Assembly (NCBI GenBank): GCA_017416485.1
Contig: JAFQCH010000038.1
Location: 1-64,000 of the forward strand
Length of the DNA stretch: 64,000 bases
Source of the DNA: Clostridia bacterium
GTDB lineage: Bacteria > Bacillota > Clostridia > Oscillospirales > Acutalibacteraceae
Reading direction: 5' to 3'
The position numbers and the translations under genes are program-made. This document shows, in pieces, positions 49,818-59,609 of this stretch (its first letter is position 1; every line of letters starts with the position of its first letter). Under the pieces are notes generated by a model. It was not told the origin of the DNA. It did not search any database and saw only the letters and a list, made by a program, of their open reading frames with translations.

Positions 49818-51947
49818 ATGCTTTGTAATAACTGCGGTCAGCAAAATGCTCCCGGCGCCCGTATTTGCGTTGCTTGTGCTGCGCCGCTTGCGGCTTCTGA
49901 TGCCAAAATAAATTGCCCCACCTGCAAAGCCGAAAATTCTTCGGCAGAAAGATATTGTATCAAATGCGGTTCTCTGTTGGTAAAAACGGGAAGACCCCCT
50001 GCACCGCCCGAACCGAAAAAGCCTGCCTATACATACAGAACCACGGTGCGTCAGCTTGACCCCATGCCGCAGGCAAATGTGAAGCCCCCTGTGGCAAACA
50101 CCTATACGCAGTCGCCTGTTTCCGCACCCGTAAATACATATACCGCTTCGCCTGTTTCGCCGACCAAAACGGCCGAACAGAAAAAGAAAGCGGAACAAAT
50201 GGATGCACTTTCCGCACTGCTGTCTTCTAAAAATGAGGTTGTTTGCTCTTATTGCGGCGCGTTGAATGAAAATGCAGACGGGGATTGTGCTGTTTGCGGC
50301 GAACCGCTTTACAAGGAAGAAAAGCGCAAAGAGCCCGAAGAACCCGTTGTTGTTCAAAAACCGAAACCCGCACCTGCAAAGTCCAAAAAGCAGTTGCCGC
50401 TTCATGTGGTCATTTTCAGAAAAGTATTTGGCCTTGGCAAGAAAAAGGATGCAAAGAAAGAAAACAAAGAACCTGCCACAGCAAAGAAAAAAGGTTTTCA
50501 GTTGCCCGATAAAAAGATTCTTATCGGTGCTGTTGCTGTTTTTCTGGCAGTGGTTCTTATTATCGGCGTTGCATCTTCCGGCGGCAGTTCTGACAATATT
50601 CTGATTTACGATGAAACAGACTATAAGCTGTTCTATTCCGTTGGTTCGGGGCAAGCGCTGCTTTATGCAGACGGCAAGAATATTTCTGCCGAACCTGCTG
50701 CGGAAGAACCTAAAACCGTTTTCTATGATATGTACGGCACCTGCGGCATTTACACAACACCCGTGCAGGAAGGCGGCGTGGTCACAACCGCAGTTTACTA
50801 TTTCAATGCAAAGGGTGCAACCCGCATCATCAATTCCGTTAACAGTTGCATCTATCTTTCGGCTGACGGATCTTCGTTGCTTTATATTGATGCTGCCGCA
50901 GCACTCGCGCTGTATGATGTAAAAACAGGCGAGTCTGTTACCATTGCCGAAAACGGCGGTTATATCAGCGGTGCATTTGCACTTTCTCCCGACGGCGATT
51001 ATGTTATGTACGGTTATCGCAATCAGGCGGGCACAAACTCCGTTTGCATCTGGCATGACGGCGAGCAGAAAGAAATCTGCTCCAGCGGCGTGCCGATTGC
51101 AGTTTCCGAAGGCGGCAAAAAGGTTTATTATCTGACCGTATTGAATAATACTTACGATTTTTACGTAACCTCCTATCGCAGACCCGCTAAATTTACAAAG
51201 ATCGCATCCGGCATTTATGCCAATGCACTCAAATTCAATGCCGATCTTTCCGAAGTGCTGTTCACTTTGCTTGACGGCGGCACCTACTATTCCAAAGAAG
51301 GCAAACAGGCACAGCGCGTTGCTTCTACCTCCATGTATCCCATTATCTGCAATTCCGTTAACTTTAAGAGCTGTTCGGGGCTTGCCACCATTTACGGTGT
51401 TTCGGAATTTTTTGACAATTTCTGGATCGGTGAAAACGGCCTGTATTTTGTTGAAGCCGGCGAAGAAGCCCTCATGCTTGTTGCAGGAGTGCTTGATTAC
51501 GACTTAAGTTATGACGGCGAACGTCTTGTTTATGCGGATGCGCAGGGAAAACTGTTTGTTGCAGACCGCAAGAATGCCCAAAGCACCAAAGAGCCGATTG
51601 CTGAAAATGTTACGGCTGTTGCGGTTACCGGCAACGGAAAAGATGTTTATTACCTCAACAGTGTGCATGCACTGTGCAGTGTGAACGACAAAAACGAAAG
51701 CGTTTTAATTGCCCAGGATGTGGACGGCATTATGTGCACCGAAGAGGGTGTTTACTACAAAAATATTGCCGCACAGGGCAGTCCCTATGCACTCAATTTC
51801 TGTTCCAATGCCAAGAGTGGTAAAACCGTTGCCGACAGCGTGCTGAATTTCCAGATTTCCGACGGTTGCGCTTATTACACCACGGGTGACGGTCAACACA
51901 TGTATTACAGCAAAAACGGCAATCGCAGTTTCAAGCAGTTGTATTGA
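49818..51947 (+). CDS. Triple zinc-ribbon membrane protein with extracytoplasmic beta-propeller
   Basis: A 709-residue protein, not assigned to a named gene. The cytoplasmic N-terminus has three double-CxxC zinc ribbons: residues 3-25 (CNNC...CVAC), about 37-58 (CPTC...CIKC) and about 140-160 (CSYC...CAVC). A Pro-rich linker joins ribbons two and three. One membrane helix (about 233-255) follows a Lys-rich stretch. The outer part is about 450 residues of TolB/WD-like blades with recurrent YVMYGY, DLSYDGERLVYAD and KDVYYLNS units. It may sense an envelope ligand and signal inward. GGGAGG precedes the ATG at 49818. The ComEA-like gene follows after 19 bases. Confidence 0.78.
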   Translation: MLCNNCGQQNAPGARICVACAAPLAASDAKINCPTCKAENSSAERYCIKCGSLLVKTGRPPAPPEPKKPAYTYRTTVRQLDPMPQANVKPPVANTYTQSPVSAPVNTYTASPVSPTKTAEQKKKAEQMDALSALLSSKNEVVCSYCGALNENADGDCAVCGEPLYKEEKRKEPEEPVVVQKPKPAPAKSKKQLPLHVVIFRKVFGLGKKKDAKKENKEPATAKKKGFQLPDKKILIGAVAVFLAVVLIIGVASSGGSSDNILIYDETDYKLFYSVGSGQALLYADGKNISAEPAAEEPKTVFYDMYGTCGIYTTPVQEGGVVTTAVYYFNAKGATRIINSVNSCIYLSADGSSLLYIDAAAALALYDVKTGESVTIAENGGYISGAFALSPDGDYVMYGYRNQAGTNSVCIWHDGEQKEICSSGVPIAVSEGGKKVYYLTVLNNTYDFYVTSYRRPAKFTKIASGIYANALKFNADLSEVLFTLLDGGTYYSKEGKQAQRVASTSMYPIICNSVNFKSCSGLATIYGVSEFFDNFWIGENGLYFVEAGEEALMLVAGVLDYDLSYDGERLVYADAQGKLFVADRKNAQSTKEPIAENVTAVAVTGNGKDVYYLNSVHALCSVNDKNESVLIAQDVDGIMCTEEGVYYKNIAAQGSPYALNFCSNAKSGKTVADSVLNFQISDGCAYYTTGDGQHMYYSKNGNRSFKQLY

Positions 51948-51966
51948 TGCCGCGGGGTAAATTGTT

Positions 51967-52458
51967 TTGGAACATGAACGCAAATCGGATGCGGATTACG
52001 GCTTAAAAATTGAAAAACCATATCGCAAAAACCGATTGACTGATTCACAGATTCTTCAGATTCTTCTTGTGTTTTTGTGCTTTTCCGTGTGTGCATTGTT
52101 TGTGCAGCAAGCCTTGTATCGCAATGCCGCACAGCAATATGAAATTGCGGTTTCCGCAGTGTCGGTTTCGGTTGGAAATTCCGTTTCTGTGCAAACAGCA
52201 ACGGAAGAAGCACTGCACGCACTTGTGAATGTGAACACAGCAGACGTGACGGAACTTTGCAGCCTTTCCGGCATCGGCGAAGCCAAAGCAAACGCAATCA
52301 TTGATTACCGCATCAATAACGGTCCGTTTACTTACAAAGAAGAACTGATGAAAGTCAGCGGCATCGGTGAAAAACTGTATGCAAAGATTGCGCAGCAGAT
52401 TGTTCTTGATGACAGTGAAATAACAACACATAATGAAGATCCCTCTTACGTCGGCTGA
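51967..52458 (+). CDS. comEA: ComEA-like membrane-anchored helix-hairpin-helix DNA-binding protein
   Basis: A 163-residue protein with a cytoplasmic tail, one membrane helix (about 28-50) and a C-terminal double helix-hairpin-helix domain: VNVNTADVTELCSLSGIGEAKANAIIDYR and then ELMKVSGIGEKLYAKI. ComEA binds incoming DNA outside the membrane during transformation. This protein has a longer cytoplasmic N-terminus than usual. The start is TTG at 51967, since the nearby ATG is out of frame. ComEC and ComEB are not adjacent. Confidence 0.85.
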   Translation: MEHERKSDADYGLKIEKPYRKNRLTDSQILQILLVFLCFSVCALFVQQALYRNAAQQYEIAVSAVSVSVGNSVSVQTATEEALHALVNVNTADVTELCSLSGIGEAKANAIIDYRINNGPFTYKEELMKVSGIGEKLYAKIAQQIVLDDSEITTHNEDPSYVG

Positions 52459-52479
52459 CAAAAGAGGGATCTTTTTTTG
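52436..52479. terminator. Bidirectional terminator overlapping the comEA stop
   Basis: A perfect 12-bp stem (52436-52447 with 52462-52473) followed by seven T; its left arm lies within the comEA 3' coding end. Confidence 0.88.
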
Positions 52480-52484
52480 GTTTT

Positions 52485-53441
52485 TCAGTTTTCAAGCGGA
52501 ATGTATTTTGCAATAAATTCCTTGCATGCGGCATGGTACTTTTCGGGATTCAGATTTACGGAATTGGCATGGTCTGCACCTTCAATGGTGCATTTTTCTT
52601 TTTCGCAGGAAGCTGCTTCATACAGCTCATCGCGCATGCTGAACGGAACAAAGGTGTCTGCCGAGCCGTGCAGGAATAGGGTAGGCACTTTTGACTTGGC
52701 AACCTGATTGATGGGATTGTTGTCCATTATGTCCCAGCCGGCGCGCAGTTTATACCATTTACGGGGCGCAGCAAGTGCCCAGGGAGCTTTGAAGTGCACA
52801 GCCTCTTTTATGACATTGTTGAACTGTGCCCAACAAGTGGAAAAACCGCAGTCTTCGATCATACATTTTACATTGTCGGGGCATTCCGCCTCGCCCGTTA
52901 CATTCATCACCGTTGCTGCACCCATCGAGATGCCGTGCATGATGATCTGTGCGGACGGATCATTTTTGACCACATGATGAATCCAGTCCAAAATGTCAAG
53001 TCGTTCAAGCCAACCCATGGTGCAGATTTTGTGCTCGCTCTTGTCATGCGCTCTTGCACAAGGGGCAATGATGTTGAAACCGTAGCTGTAATACCGTCTT
53101 GCCATGGAAGACATCTGATGCGGACGCGATGTGTAACCGTGGCAGACGATTGCCCATTTGTTGCTCGGCTTTTCCTGACGGATGACATACGCATAAATTG
53201 CCTTGCCGTTGCGGTTCATGATGGTTTCGCATCTTTCTGCCATTGCTTCAAACCATTCGCCGTCACCGCAGGTATCAAGCTCTTTGCTGCGGATTTCCTT
53301 CAATCGTTTCGGATCGGGATCATTTTTAGGCAATTCGTATTTGCCTCTGAAATCCGAAAGCAACATAAAGTGCGACAATTCGCAATAGGTAAAAGCCAGA
53401 AGACCGGCGCCGACAGCGGCGCCCGCAATCCATTTTTTCAT
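52485..53441 (-). CDS. Alpha/beta hydrolase with N-terminal membrane anchor
   Basis: A 318-residue serine hydrolase. The nucleophile elbow is HGISMGAAT, the oxyanion region is VCHGYTSRPHQM, the acid is probably in LHGSADTFVPF, and the His in EGADHANSV. An N-terminal hydrophobic segment (AGAAVGAGLLAFTYCEL) suggests an anchor or signal. It resembles bacterial BAAT/acyl-transferase-like or peptidase S9-type hydrolases common in Firmicutes. It starts 15 bases after cysN on the same strand, so it is probably the last gene of the sulfate-activation operon. Its substrate is unknown. Confidence 0.83.
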   Translation of the reverse strand: MKKWIAGAAVGAGLLAFTYCELSHFMLLSDFRGKYELPKNDPDPKRLKEIRSKELDTCGDGEWFEAMAERCETIMNRNGKAIYAYVIRQEKPSNKWAIVCHGYTSRPHQMSSMARRYYSYGFNIIAPCARAHDKSEHKICTMGWLERLDILDWIHHVVKNDPSAQIIMHGISMGAATVMNVTGEAECPDNVKCMIEDCGFSTCWAQFNNVIKEAVHFKAPWALAAPRKWYKLRAGWDIMDNNPINQVAKSKVPTLFLHGSADTFVPFSMRDELYEAASCEKEKCTIEGADHANSVNLNPEKYHAACKEFIAKYIPLEN

Positions 53442-53456
53442 ACGAAATCCTCCTGT

Positions 53457-55253
53457 TTAAATGCAAAACAGCTTTTGCGCCAGCTCGTCCGCAATGGATT
53501 TTGACGGCACGGGATAATAGAAATCAAAATCAGCAGCCCTGCGGTTGTCCACACCGACCCAAACGGTTCTGATGTTGTCTGTGCGGATAATTTGGCGAAG
53601 CGTGTCCAGTTCATCGGGGATCAGCTCGTTTGCCGTGACAATCAGAATATTGCCTGCATCCAGCAGAATATTTGCCACTTCACCGAGCCTGCGGATGTGT
53701 TCGTTGCGTTCTTCAGGGCTGTTCATGGAGTCGTCGGACTTGATGTCGGAATTAACACCGTACAGCACATTGCCGATGCCGAGATAATAGGCAATTTTGC
53801 CGTGTTCAAGCAGCTTTTTTTCTAATTTTCTTGCAATTTCCTTTTTGTCGATCTGAATATTTCCTGTCAGAATAATGAGTTGAGCCTGTTGTCTGTAATA
53901 ACTTTCGCGCTCATGCGGGGTCATGCTGCTCTGAATCCACTTGACATTGCGGCGGATGAGCTTCTTTTCGAGTTCTTCGTCTTCTTCAACATCAGTGATA
54001 ATACCGCCGCCTGCAATTTCGTAATCATCCACAATAACAAAGCGGGAAGTGTCTGCACACTGCCCCGAAAGGTCAAATGCAAGCGGTCTTTCAAAATGAA
54101 GAAGGCACTGTGCCACTTCGTGACGTTCCACGGTCTGCTTTTCGCTGTTTTCAAGGGTGGAAGCATTGAGCACGCCGAGAATTTTTTCCACACGCATACC
54201 CACAGCGGCAGAACCGATTTTTATTTTGTACACTTTTTCGGTGTCAAGCGGTTCTTTGCCGAGCCAGAAAATACTTGTTTTCACAAGGCTGCCCGTCCTC
54301 GGGGGCTGTTCTCCGATCTTGCAACACAGCTCACCGCGCTTGGCATAAATCTGTTCGGTCATGCAGAAGCCTGTTGCCTTGCCTGTGGAAACACTTGTCT
54401 GTTCAGGTTCGTTGAATCCTTCAATGGAATGCACCTTTGTCTTTTTGCCCGAAGGCAGGAACATCACTTCGTCGCCGACATGGAGTCTGCCTGCACTGAC
54501 TGTGCCTGCAATAATACGGCGCTCATCGCGGCTGTTTGTGAACTTGTAAACATCCTGCACCCACATACGGAACGCATGGTCATCACCGTCGGCAATTTCC
54601 TTGAACGCATCGAGTGCTTCCAAAACAGTGATGCCGTCGTACCACGGCAATTCTTCGCTTTTTGCGGCAATATTGTAGCCTTCCACAGCCGAAATCGGGA
54701 TAAAGTGTTGCGGAATAATTTCCACATTCTGCAAAAATGCACTGTATTCGGCAACGATTTCTTCATATACTCTCTGACGGTCTTCGGCGGGCACAAGGTC
54801 AAGCTTGTTAACAAGCACAACCACCTGACGGATGCCGAGCATGGAAAGCATATAGCCGTGTCTGCGGGAGTTTTCCATGATGCCTTCGTGCGCATCAATC
54901 ACAAGCAGAGCCGCTTCCGCGCGCGAAGCACCCGTGATCATGTTCTTTAAAAATTCAATGTGACCCGGTGCATCAATGATGATGTATTTTCTTTTTTCGG
55001 TTTTGAAGAAGCAACGGGCGGTGTCAATGGTAATGCCCTGTGCGCGTTCATCCTTGAGTGCATCAAGCAGAAACGCATATTCAAAGGGCTTGTCGGTTCT
55101 TCTGCAAAGGGCTTTGATCTGATCGAGCTTGCCTTGCGGCAGGGAATTGGTGTCTGCAAGCAGTCTGCCGATGACCGTGCTTTTGCCGTGGTCAACATGG
55201 CCGACGATGACAATGTTCATTTCTTTGTTATCAAACACATTACATGTATCCAT
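53457..55253 (-). CDS. cysN: Sulfate adenylyltransferase GTPase subunit with degenerate APS-kinase domain
   Basis: A 598-residue protein. Residues 1-440 are CysN: an EF-Tu-like GTPase with GHVDHGKST (18-26), DAPGHIEF and VNKLDLV, then two beta-barrel domains. It drives ATP sulfurylase in complex with CysD. Residues from about 455 onward are homologous to APS kinase ([29 protein letters not shown]), but the P-loop is replaced by [12 protein letters not shown] and the DGDN-R motif by GIGNVLYG. This half therefore cannot be a kinase. The fusion resembles NodQ/CysNC with a dead second half. The start overlaps cysD by 14 bases. Confidence 0.9.
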   Translation of the reverse strand: MDTCNVFDNKEMNIVIVGHVDHGKSTVIGRLLADTNSLPQGKLDQIKALCRRTDKPFEYAFLLDALKDERAQGITIDTARCFFKTEKRKYIIIDAPGHIEFLKNMITGASRAEAALLVIDAHEGIMENSRRHGYMLSMLGIRQVVVLVNKLDLVPAEDRQRVYEEIVAEYSAFLQNVEIIPQHFIPISAVEGYNIAAKSEELPWYDGITVLEALDAFKEIADGDDHAFRMWVQDVYKFTNSRDERRIIAGTVSAGRLHVGDEVMFLPSGKKTKVHSIEGFNEPEQTSVSTGKATGFCMTEQIYAKRGELCCKIGEQPPRTGSLVKTSIFWLGKEPLDTEKVYKIKIGSAAVGMRVEKILGVLNASTLENSEKQTVERHEVAQCLLHFERPLAFDLSGQCADTSRFVIVDDYEIAGGGIITDVEEDEELEKKLIRRNVKWIQSSMTPHERESYYRQQAQLIILTGNIQIDKKEIARKLEKKLLEHGKIAYYLGIGNVLYGVNSDIKSDDSMNSPEERNEHIRRLGEVANILLDAGNILIVTANELIPDELDTLRQIIRTDNIRTVWVGVDNRRAADFDFYYPVPSKSIADELAQKLFCI

Positions 55254-56124
55254 CTTTACGCAGTTCCTCCAATCCGCCGCCGTCTTCCTTGTCCTGTTCT
55301 CTGCCCGAACGTTCGGCTATATTTGCAAATTTACCTGTTTTGAGTTCTTCAATGATTTCGTCAATGTTGGTTGCCTCCGATTCCACCGGGCTTGTGCACG
55401 GCCAGCAACCCAAAGAACGATATCGCTTGCCGTCCCCCTGATTGAAATACAGCGGCACAACAGGCACATTTTCTCTGCGGATGTATTCCCATACATCGAG
55501 TTCCGTCCAGTCCAGCAGGGGATGAATGCGGATGTGGGTGCCGGGTTTGAAATCGGTTTTATATTGCCCCCAGAATTCGGGCGGCTGATCGCCGATATCC
55601 CAGTCGTTGTTCTTGTCACGGGGGGAGAAATAGCGCTCCTTGGAACGGCTGCCTTCTTCGTCGGCACGGATGCCGAGAATAACTCCTGTATACGGCTCTG
55701 TGTTTTCGTCACGTTCATACAATCCCGTGTCGTGATTCATGCGATAACGCGGCCATTCGCCCGAAAGAGTACAGCGCAGTGCCTCTGTTTTTAAGTTTTT
55801 GCAGCATTCGATTCTTGTGCAGTTGCCGTCGGGAAATGTCTTTTTCTGTGCCAATGCATCTGCATTTTCACCGTAAACCATGTCAAGTTTCCATTCACGG
55901 GCAAGACGGTCACGGTATTCGATCATTTCGGGGATTTTGTAGTGCGTGTCGATGTGCACAAGCGGAAACGGCACATGACCGAAAAATGCTTTTCTTGCAA
56001 GGGCAAGCAAAACCGTGGAGTCCTTGCCGATGGACCACAGCATGCAAAGGTTGCCGAAGCGGTTGTAGGCTTCACGCAGAATATGAATGCTCTTGCTCTC
56101 TAAATTATCAAGATGCGTCATCAT
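55240..56124 (-). CDS. cysD: Sulfate adenylyltransferase subunit 2
   Basis: A 294-residue PP-loop ATP pyrophosphatase subunit that makes adenylyl sulfate (APS). The P-loop is [18 protein letters not shown], followed by [17 protein letters not shown] and the C-terminal [16 protein letters not shown]. The start at 56124 has GAGGAAAAA upstream; 56121 is also possible. It lies 10 bases after the cysC-cysQ fusion and overlaps cysN by 14, giving one tight operon. Confidence 0.95.
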   Translation of the reverse strand: MMTHLDNLESKSIHILREAYNRFGNLCMLWSIGKDSTVLLALARKAFFGHVPFPLVHIDTHYKIPEMIEYRDRLAREWKLDMVYGENADALAQKKTFPDGNCTRIECCKNLKTEALRCTLSGEWPRYRMNHDTGLYERDENTEPYTGVILGIRADEEGSRSKERYFSPRDKNNDWDIGDQPPEFWGQYKTDFKPGTHIRIHPLLDWTELDVWEYIRRENVPVVPLYFNQGDGKRYRSLGCWPCTSPVESEATNIDEIIEELKTGKFANIAERSGREQDKEDGGGLEELRKDGYM

Positions 56125-56134
56125 TTGTTTTTCC

Positions 56135-57514
56135 TCATTCCAGTGTATTTTCGGGTCGGTTGAGAATATAAAATCCCTTGTCATTCAGGGTGTTTTCACG
56201 GTTGTAAACAAGCGGAGTATGGTCAAGCTGCCGCAAAACCCCGCCTGCCTGCTCAACAACACAGTGCATTGCACACGTGTCCCACTCACAGGTCAGTCCC
56301 GTGCGATAGTAAATATCTGCTTTGCCTTCGGCGATCAGGCATCCCTTAAGGGATGAGCCTGCGCTGACGGTTTTTGCTATTCTGTCTTTGTTGTTGTCAA
56401 GAATTTTTGCAAGTCTTTCATCTGCATGGGAACGGCTTGCCATAACGGTGAAATTGTCTGTTTTGTCGGACACAAAAATGCGGTTCTTTTCGTCAAAATA
56501 TGTATTTTCATCATCAGTTTGCGAAAATGCACCGCAACCCACAGCCGCATACCACAGTGTGTTTGTAACCGGTGCATACACCACACCCAATATCGGCTTG
56601 CCGTAAGCGCAAAGCCCGATGTTGACGGTAAATTCGCCGTTGCGTTTCACAAATTCCTTTGTGCCGTCCAACGGATCAACCACAAAGCAGAACGGATTTT
56701 GTCTGCGCTCGCCCGTGTCTTTTGTTTCTTCGGACAACACTGCAATATCGGGGTAACAGGAAGTTAAAAAGTCCACAATGACTTTGTTGGAACGTAAGTC
56801 TGCTTGTGTCAGCGGAGACCTGTCATCCTTTGTCTGCACGGCAAAATCGGAATTGTAAACATCCAGAATTTCTGCTCCTGCTTTGATGCTCACTTCGCAA
56901 AGTTCTGCGCACATTTTGCCGAGATTCTGCACCAGGGCAAGCAGATTGCAAACCTGTTCGGCAGCTTCGTCGGCGGTGCAAGACAGTGTGTCAATCCTCA
57001 AAAACGGTTCTTCGGGGGCTTCATACGGTGACGAAATCCCCGTAAAATCCTTGATTTCCTCTGCAAGCGCCTTTTTGTAAAGTCCTTTTGTGTCACGGCG
57101 GATACATTCTTCCACGGATGTATCAACGAAAATCTCAAAGAATGGAACATCCATCTTTTTTGCCGCTTGTTTTGCGGTTTCGCGGTCCTTTGCAAAGGGG
57201 GAAATTGCACTCACAAAGCAAATGCAACCGCTGTGTGCAAACAGCGCCGCCACATGCGAAATACGGCGGATATTTTCACTGCGGTCTTCGTCCGAAAAGC
57301 CGAGATCGGCATTTAAGCCAAGTCTTAAATTGTCACCGTCCAACAAATAACAGCGATAGCCCTTGTCGGTCAGCAATTTTTCTGTTTTTACAGCAATTGT
57401 GGACTTGCCCGAGCCCGAAAGTCCTGTCAGCCACACGACCGCACCTTTTGTGCCGAAGCGGTTTTCTCTGTCCTGTTTGCTGACAAGGTTATTCTGTCTG
57501 AAGATGTTATTCAC
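56135..57514 (-). CDS. cysCQ: APS kinase-PAP phosphatase fusion (CysC-CysQ)
   Basis: A 459-residue bifunctional protein. The N-terminal APS kinase (about 20-190) has an intact P-loop GLSGSGKST (31-39), [26 protein letters not shown] and [13 protein letters not shown]. It makes PAPS. The C-terminal part (about 200-455) is a CysQ/inositol-monophosphatase-like enzyme with the metal motif [11 protein letters not shown] near 275 and CEWDTCAMH. It would remove the inhibitory PAP left after sulfotransfer. No frameshift is seen. The start is GTG at 57514 behind AGGTG. It begins 15 bases after the upstream methyltransferase gene. Confidence 0.93.
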   Translation of the reverse strand: MNNIFRQNNLVSKQDRENRFGTKGAVVWLTGLSGSGKSTIAVKTEKLLTDKGYRCYLLDGDNLRLGLNADLGFSDEDRSENIRRISHVAALFAHSGCICFVSAISPFAKDRETAKQAAKKMDVPFFEIFVDTSVEECIRRDTKGLYKKALAEEIKDFTGISSPYEAPEEPFLRIDTLSCTADEAAEQVCNLLALVQNLGKMCAELCEVSIKAGAEILDVYNSDFAVQTKDDRSPLTQADLRSNKVIVDFLTSCYPDIAVLSEETKDTGERRQNPFCFVVDPLDGTKEFVKRNGEFTVNIGLCAYGKPILGVVYAPVTNTLWYAAVGCGAFSQTDDENTYFDEKNRIFVSDKTDNFTVMASRSHADERLAKILDNNKDRIAKTVSAGSSLKGCLIAEGKADIYYRTGLTCEWDTCAMHCVVEQAGGVLRQLDHTPLVYNRENTLNDKGFYILNRPENTLE

Positions 57515-57529
57515 ATTTGCACCTGCTCT

Positions 57530-58456
57530 TTAGTTTGTTAGTTCTGTTGCCAAATCTTTTACAAGCGGCACACATACTGTGTTTCCGCACTCTTTGTATT
57601 TTTCAGCAATCGGAATAAGCGGAAATGAATATTTGCAAGGAAATCCCATCAAGGCAAGGCATTCATTTGGCGTAATTTTTCTGATACCGAAAAAATCTTT
57701 AATAACCGGAATCCTGTTTTTCCAAGCACCCATATTAGCTTTAAGCGTAAAGCATATTCCGTCTTTGCTTGACTGAATACCGTAATCTGAAAAACGATAT
57801 ATTTGTTCTTCGTCTGCAATAGCGGGAAGCAGTTTTTTGTATTGATAAGAATCGGGAGAAAGATAATATGAATCATCAACTTTTACTGTCTTATCAATAA
57901 CATCAAAGATGTGCTTCGTAAGTTCACATTTTTCAGGGAACTTAAACTTATCACAAGCAGGCTTCGCCTTAAATGCGATGATGTATGTTCTTGTTCTGTG
58001 TTGGGGAACACCGTAATCACAAGCATCTGCAATAAGATATCTTATAAAATAATCTCTGCTTGCCAGCTCATTGTGAATTACATTGAAAGTTTTGCCGTTG
58101 TCGTGTTCGGTAAGATTCGCAACATTTTCTAAGAAAATAATCTGAGGTTGCAGTTCATCTGCTATTCGCATTATCTCAAAGAACAGATTGCCTCTTGAAT
58201 CCTTGAAGCCTTTTTGATTTCCGCATACCGAAAATGACTGACACGGGAAACCTGCAGTTAATACATCGACTTTTTCAAGTGCTTTCACATCAAGGTTTCT
58301 TATATCGCCCTCAATAAGTTTTGTGTTCGGGAAATTGTGTCTGTATGTTTTGCAAGCGGCAGCATCGATCTCATTAGCCCACGCAATTTCAAAACCTGCC
58401 TGTTCAAAAGCTAAATCTATACCGCCGATGCCTGCAAATAAACTTCCGACTTTCAT
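57530..58456 (-). CDS. C5-cytosine DNA methyltransferase, second of the cassette
   Basis: A 308-residue DNA methyltransferase. Motif I is LFAGIGGIDLAFEQAG, motif IV is AGFPCQSFS with catalytic Cys72, motif VI is FLENVANL, motif VIII is QHRTRTYI, and a short target-recognition region precedes motif IX/X (ECGNTVCVPLV). The ATG at 58456 lies one base after the stop of the nuclease gene and has only weak ribosome-site character, implying coupled translation. It protects host DNA with the first methyltransferase. The specificity is unknown. Confidence 0.93.
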   Translation of the reverse strand: MKVGSLFAGIGGIDLAFEQAGFEIAWANEIDAAACKTYRHNFPNTKLIEGDIRNLDVKALEKVDVLTAGFPCQSFSVCGNQKGFKDSRGNLFFEIMRIADELQPQIIFLENVANLTEHDNGKTFNVIHNELASRDYFIRYLIADACDYGVPQHRTRTYIIAFKAKPACDKFKFPEKCELTKHIFDVIDKTVKVDDSYYLSPDSYQYKKLLPAIADEEQIYRFSDYGIQSSKDGICFTLKANMGAWKNRIPVIKDFFGIRKITPNECLALMGFPCKYSFPLIPIAEKYKECGNTVCVPLVKDLATELTN

Positions 58457-58457
58457 A

Positions 58458-59609
58458 TTATCGTGTATGAGTGTTAAATCGAACAGAAACATTTAAAGGT
58501 AAATAAAACTCATTATCTATCTTTAATATGCGACTCCATACGTATTTGTCAGCACTTACATATTCAAAATGAGTGTTTTTATACAAATAATCGCGAAAAG
58601 ATTCTCTATCATTAGAATGGTAACAAAGCACATCGCCATCATCCATAACAACAATATAACCGCCGTTTACCTGTTCTTTTCCGTCCCATTCTTTTCCTGC
58701 GGTCATTCCTGTAAATCCTGCCATTAGAAAATCTTTAATAGCCTTTTCATAATAAATATGAGCACCCGGAACATTGAGAGGATTTGCAGCAACCATTCTT
58801 TCAACTGTTTCCATAACTTCAAAATGTCCTGTAGAGTCAATTAATCTGTCCTTAACACACCAAGCCATTATGTCAGCCATGGATTCTCTGACAAGAAAAA
58901 GGTTATTATTGTAAATAGGATTTTTTGTATGTGAAAACTTCAATGAAATATTATGTTCTTCCAAATAAGCTTTACATTTTGACCAGCCACGACCACCATT
59001 TTCGCTTATAGCATTGAACTCTTCCATAATTACATCATTACAACCCGTAAGCTTATATAAGAATTGAGAGGAAGAACCAGAATTAAAGAGAGTAGGATTT
59101 TGACCAAACTTTGATTTTATCGAAAACCCCATAACGGAAATAATAGCTGTTTGTCCGTCTCTTACTTCAATAAAAATGTCATTTTTACCACCAAACTGTT
59201 TTTTCAAAGCTTTTACAGCAGGAGCTTTGGGTTTACTGACATAAATAACTTTAGCAAAATCACAAACCGGATCAGGTGCAGGAACAGAAATACCTTTTAC
59301 ATCTTTTATACCGTCAAAAAGCATTTTTGCATAATAGTTAAAATCCTGAATTGGTATTGATGCAAGAATATTATCCACTCCTTGAGGTTTTACAATTACG
59401 AAGGAGTCATTATCATCAATAATATATTCAATTACTTGAGATTCACACTCTTGTCTAATAATTTTTAAAACATCAAGATAACTCTGATAATTCTTTTGGA
59501 GGAGTTTGTTGGCTGTGTATAATCTGCCTTCGCCTAAGAGTTTCATCATTACATAAAATTCCGCCCATTCACCTCGATTGAGCTTTTTGCCATGAATTGA
59601 TTCAACCAT
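58458..59609 (-). CDS. HpaII-family type II restriction endonuclease
   Basis: A 383-residue protein resembling the HpaII restriction nuclease family. The segments DIFIEVRDGQTAIISVMGF and SIKSKFGQNPTLFNSGSSSQ followed by FLYKLTG match the conserved core, and genomic context supports the call. It lies between two C5 methyltransferase genes and overlaps the Vsr-Dcm stop by eight bases. The family prototype cuts CCGG, but specificity here is only a guess. The sequence is visibly more AT-rich than the flanking cys genes, a sign of recent acquisition. Confidence 0.78.
   Translation of the reverse strand: MVESIHGKKLNRGEWAEFYVMMKLLGEGRLYTANKLLQKNYQSYLDVLKIIRQECESQVIEYIIDDNDSFVIVKPQGVDNILASIPIQDFNYYAKMLFDGIKDVKGISVPAPDPVCDFAKVIYVSKPKAPAVKALKKQFGGKNDIFIEVRDGQTAIISVMGFSIKSKFGQNPTLFNSGSSSQFLYKLTGCNDVIMEEFNAISENGGRGWSKCKAYLEEHNISLKFSHTKNPIYNNNLFLVRESMADIMAWCVKDRLIDSTGHFEVMETVERMVAANPLNVPGAHIYYEKAIKDFLMAGFTGMTAGKEWDGKEQVNGGYIVVMDDGDVLCYHSNDRESFRDYLYKNTHFEYVSADKYVWSRILKIDNEFYLPLNVSVRFNTHTR

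Noticed and set aside
49509..51056. 515-codon open frame antisense to the zinc-ribbon gene
   Set aside because: Composition is typical of a shadow frame (Cys, Arg and Phe rich). The plus-strand gene has domains and a ribosome site.
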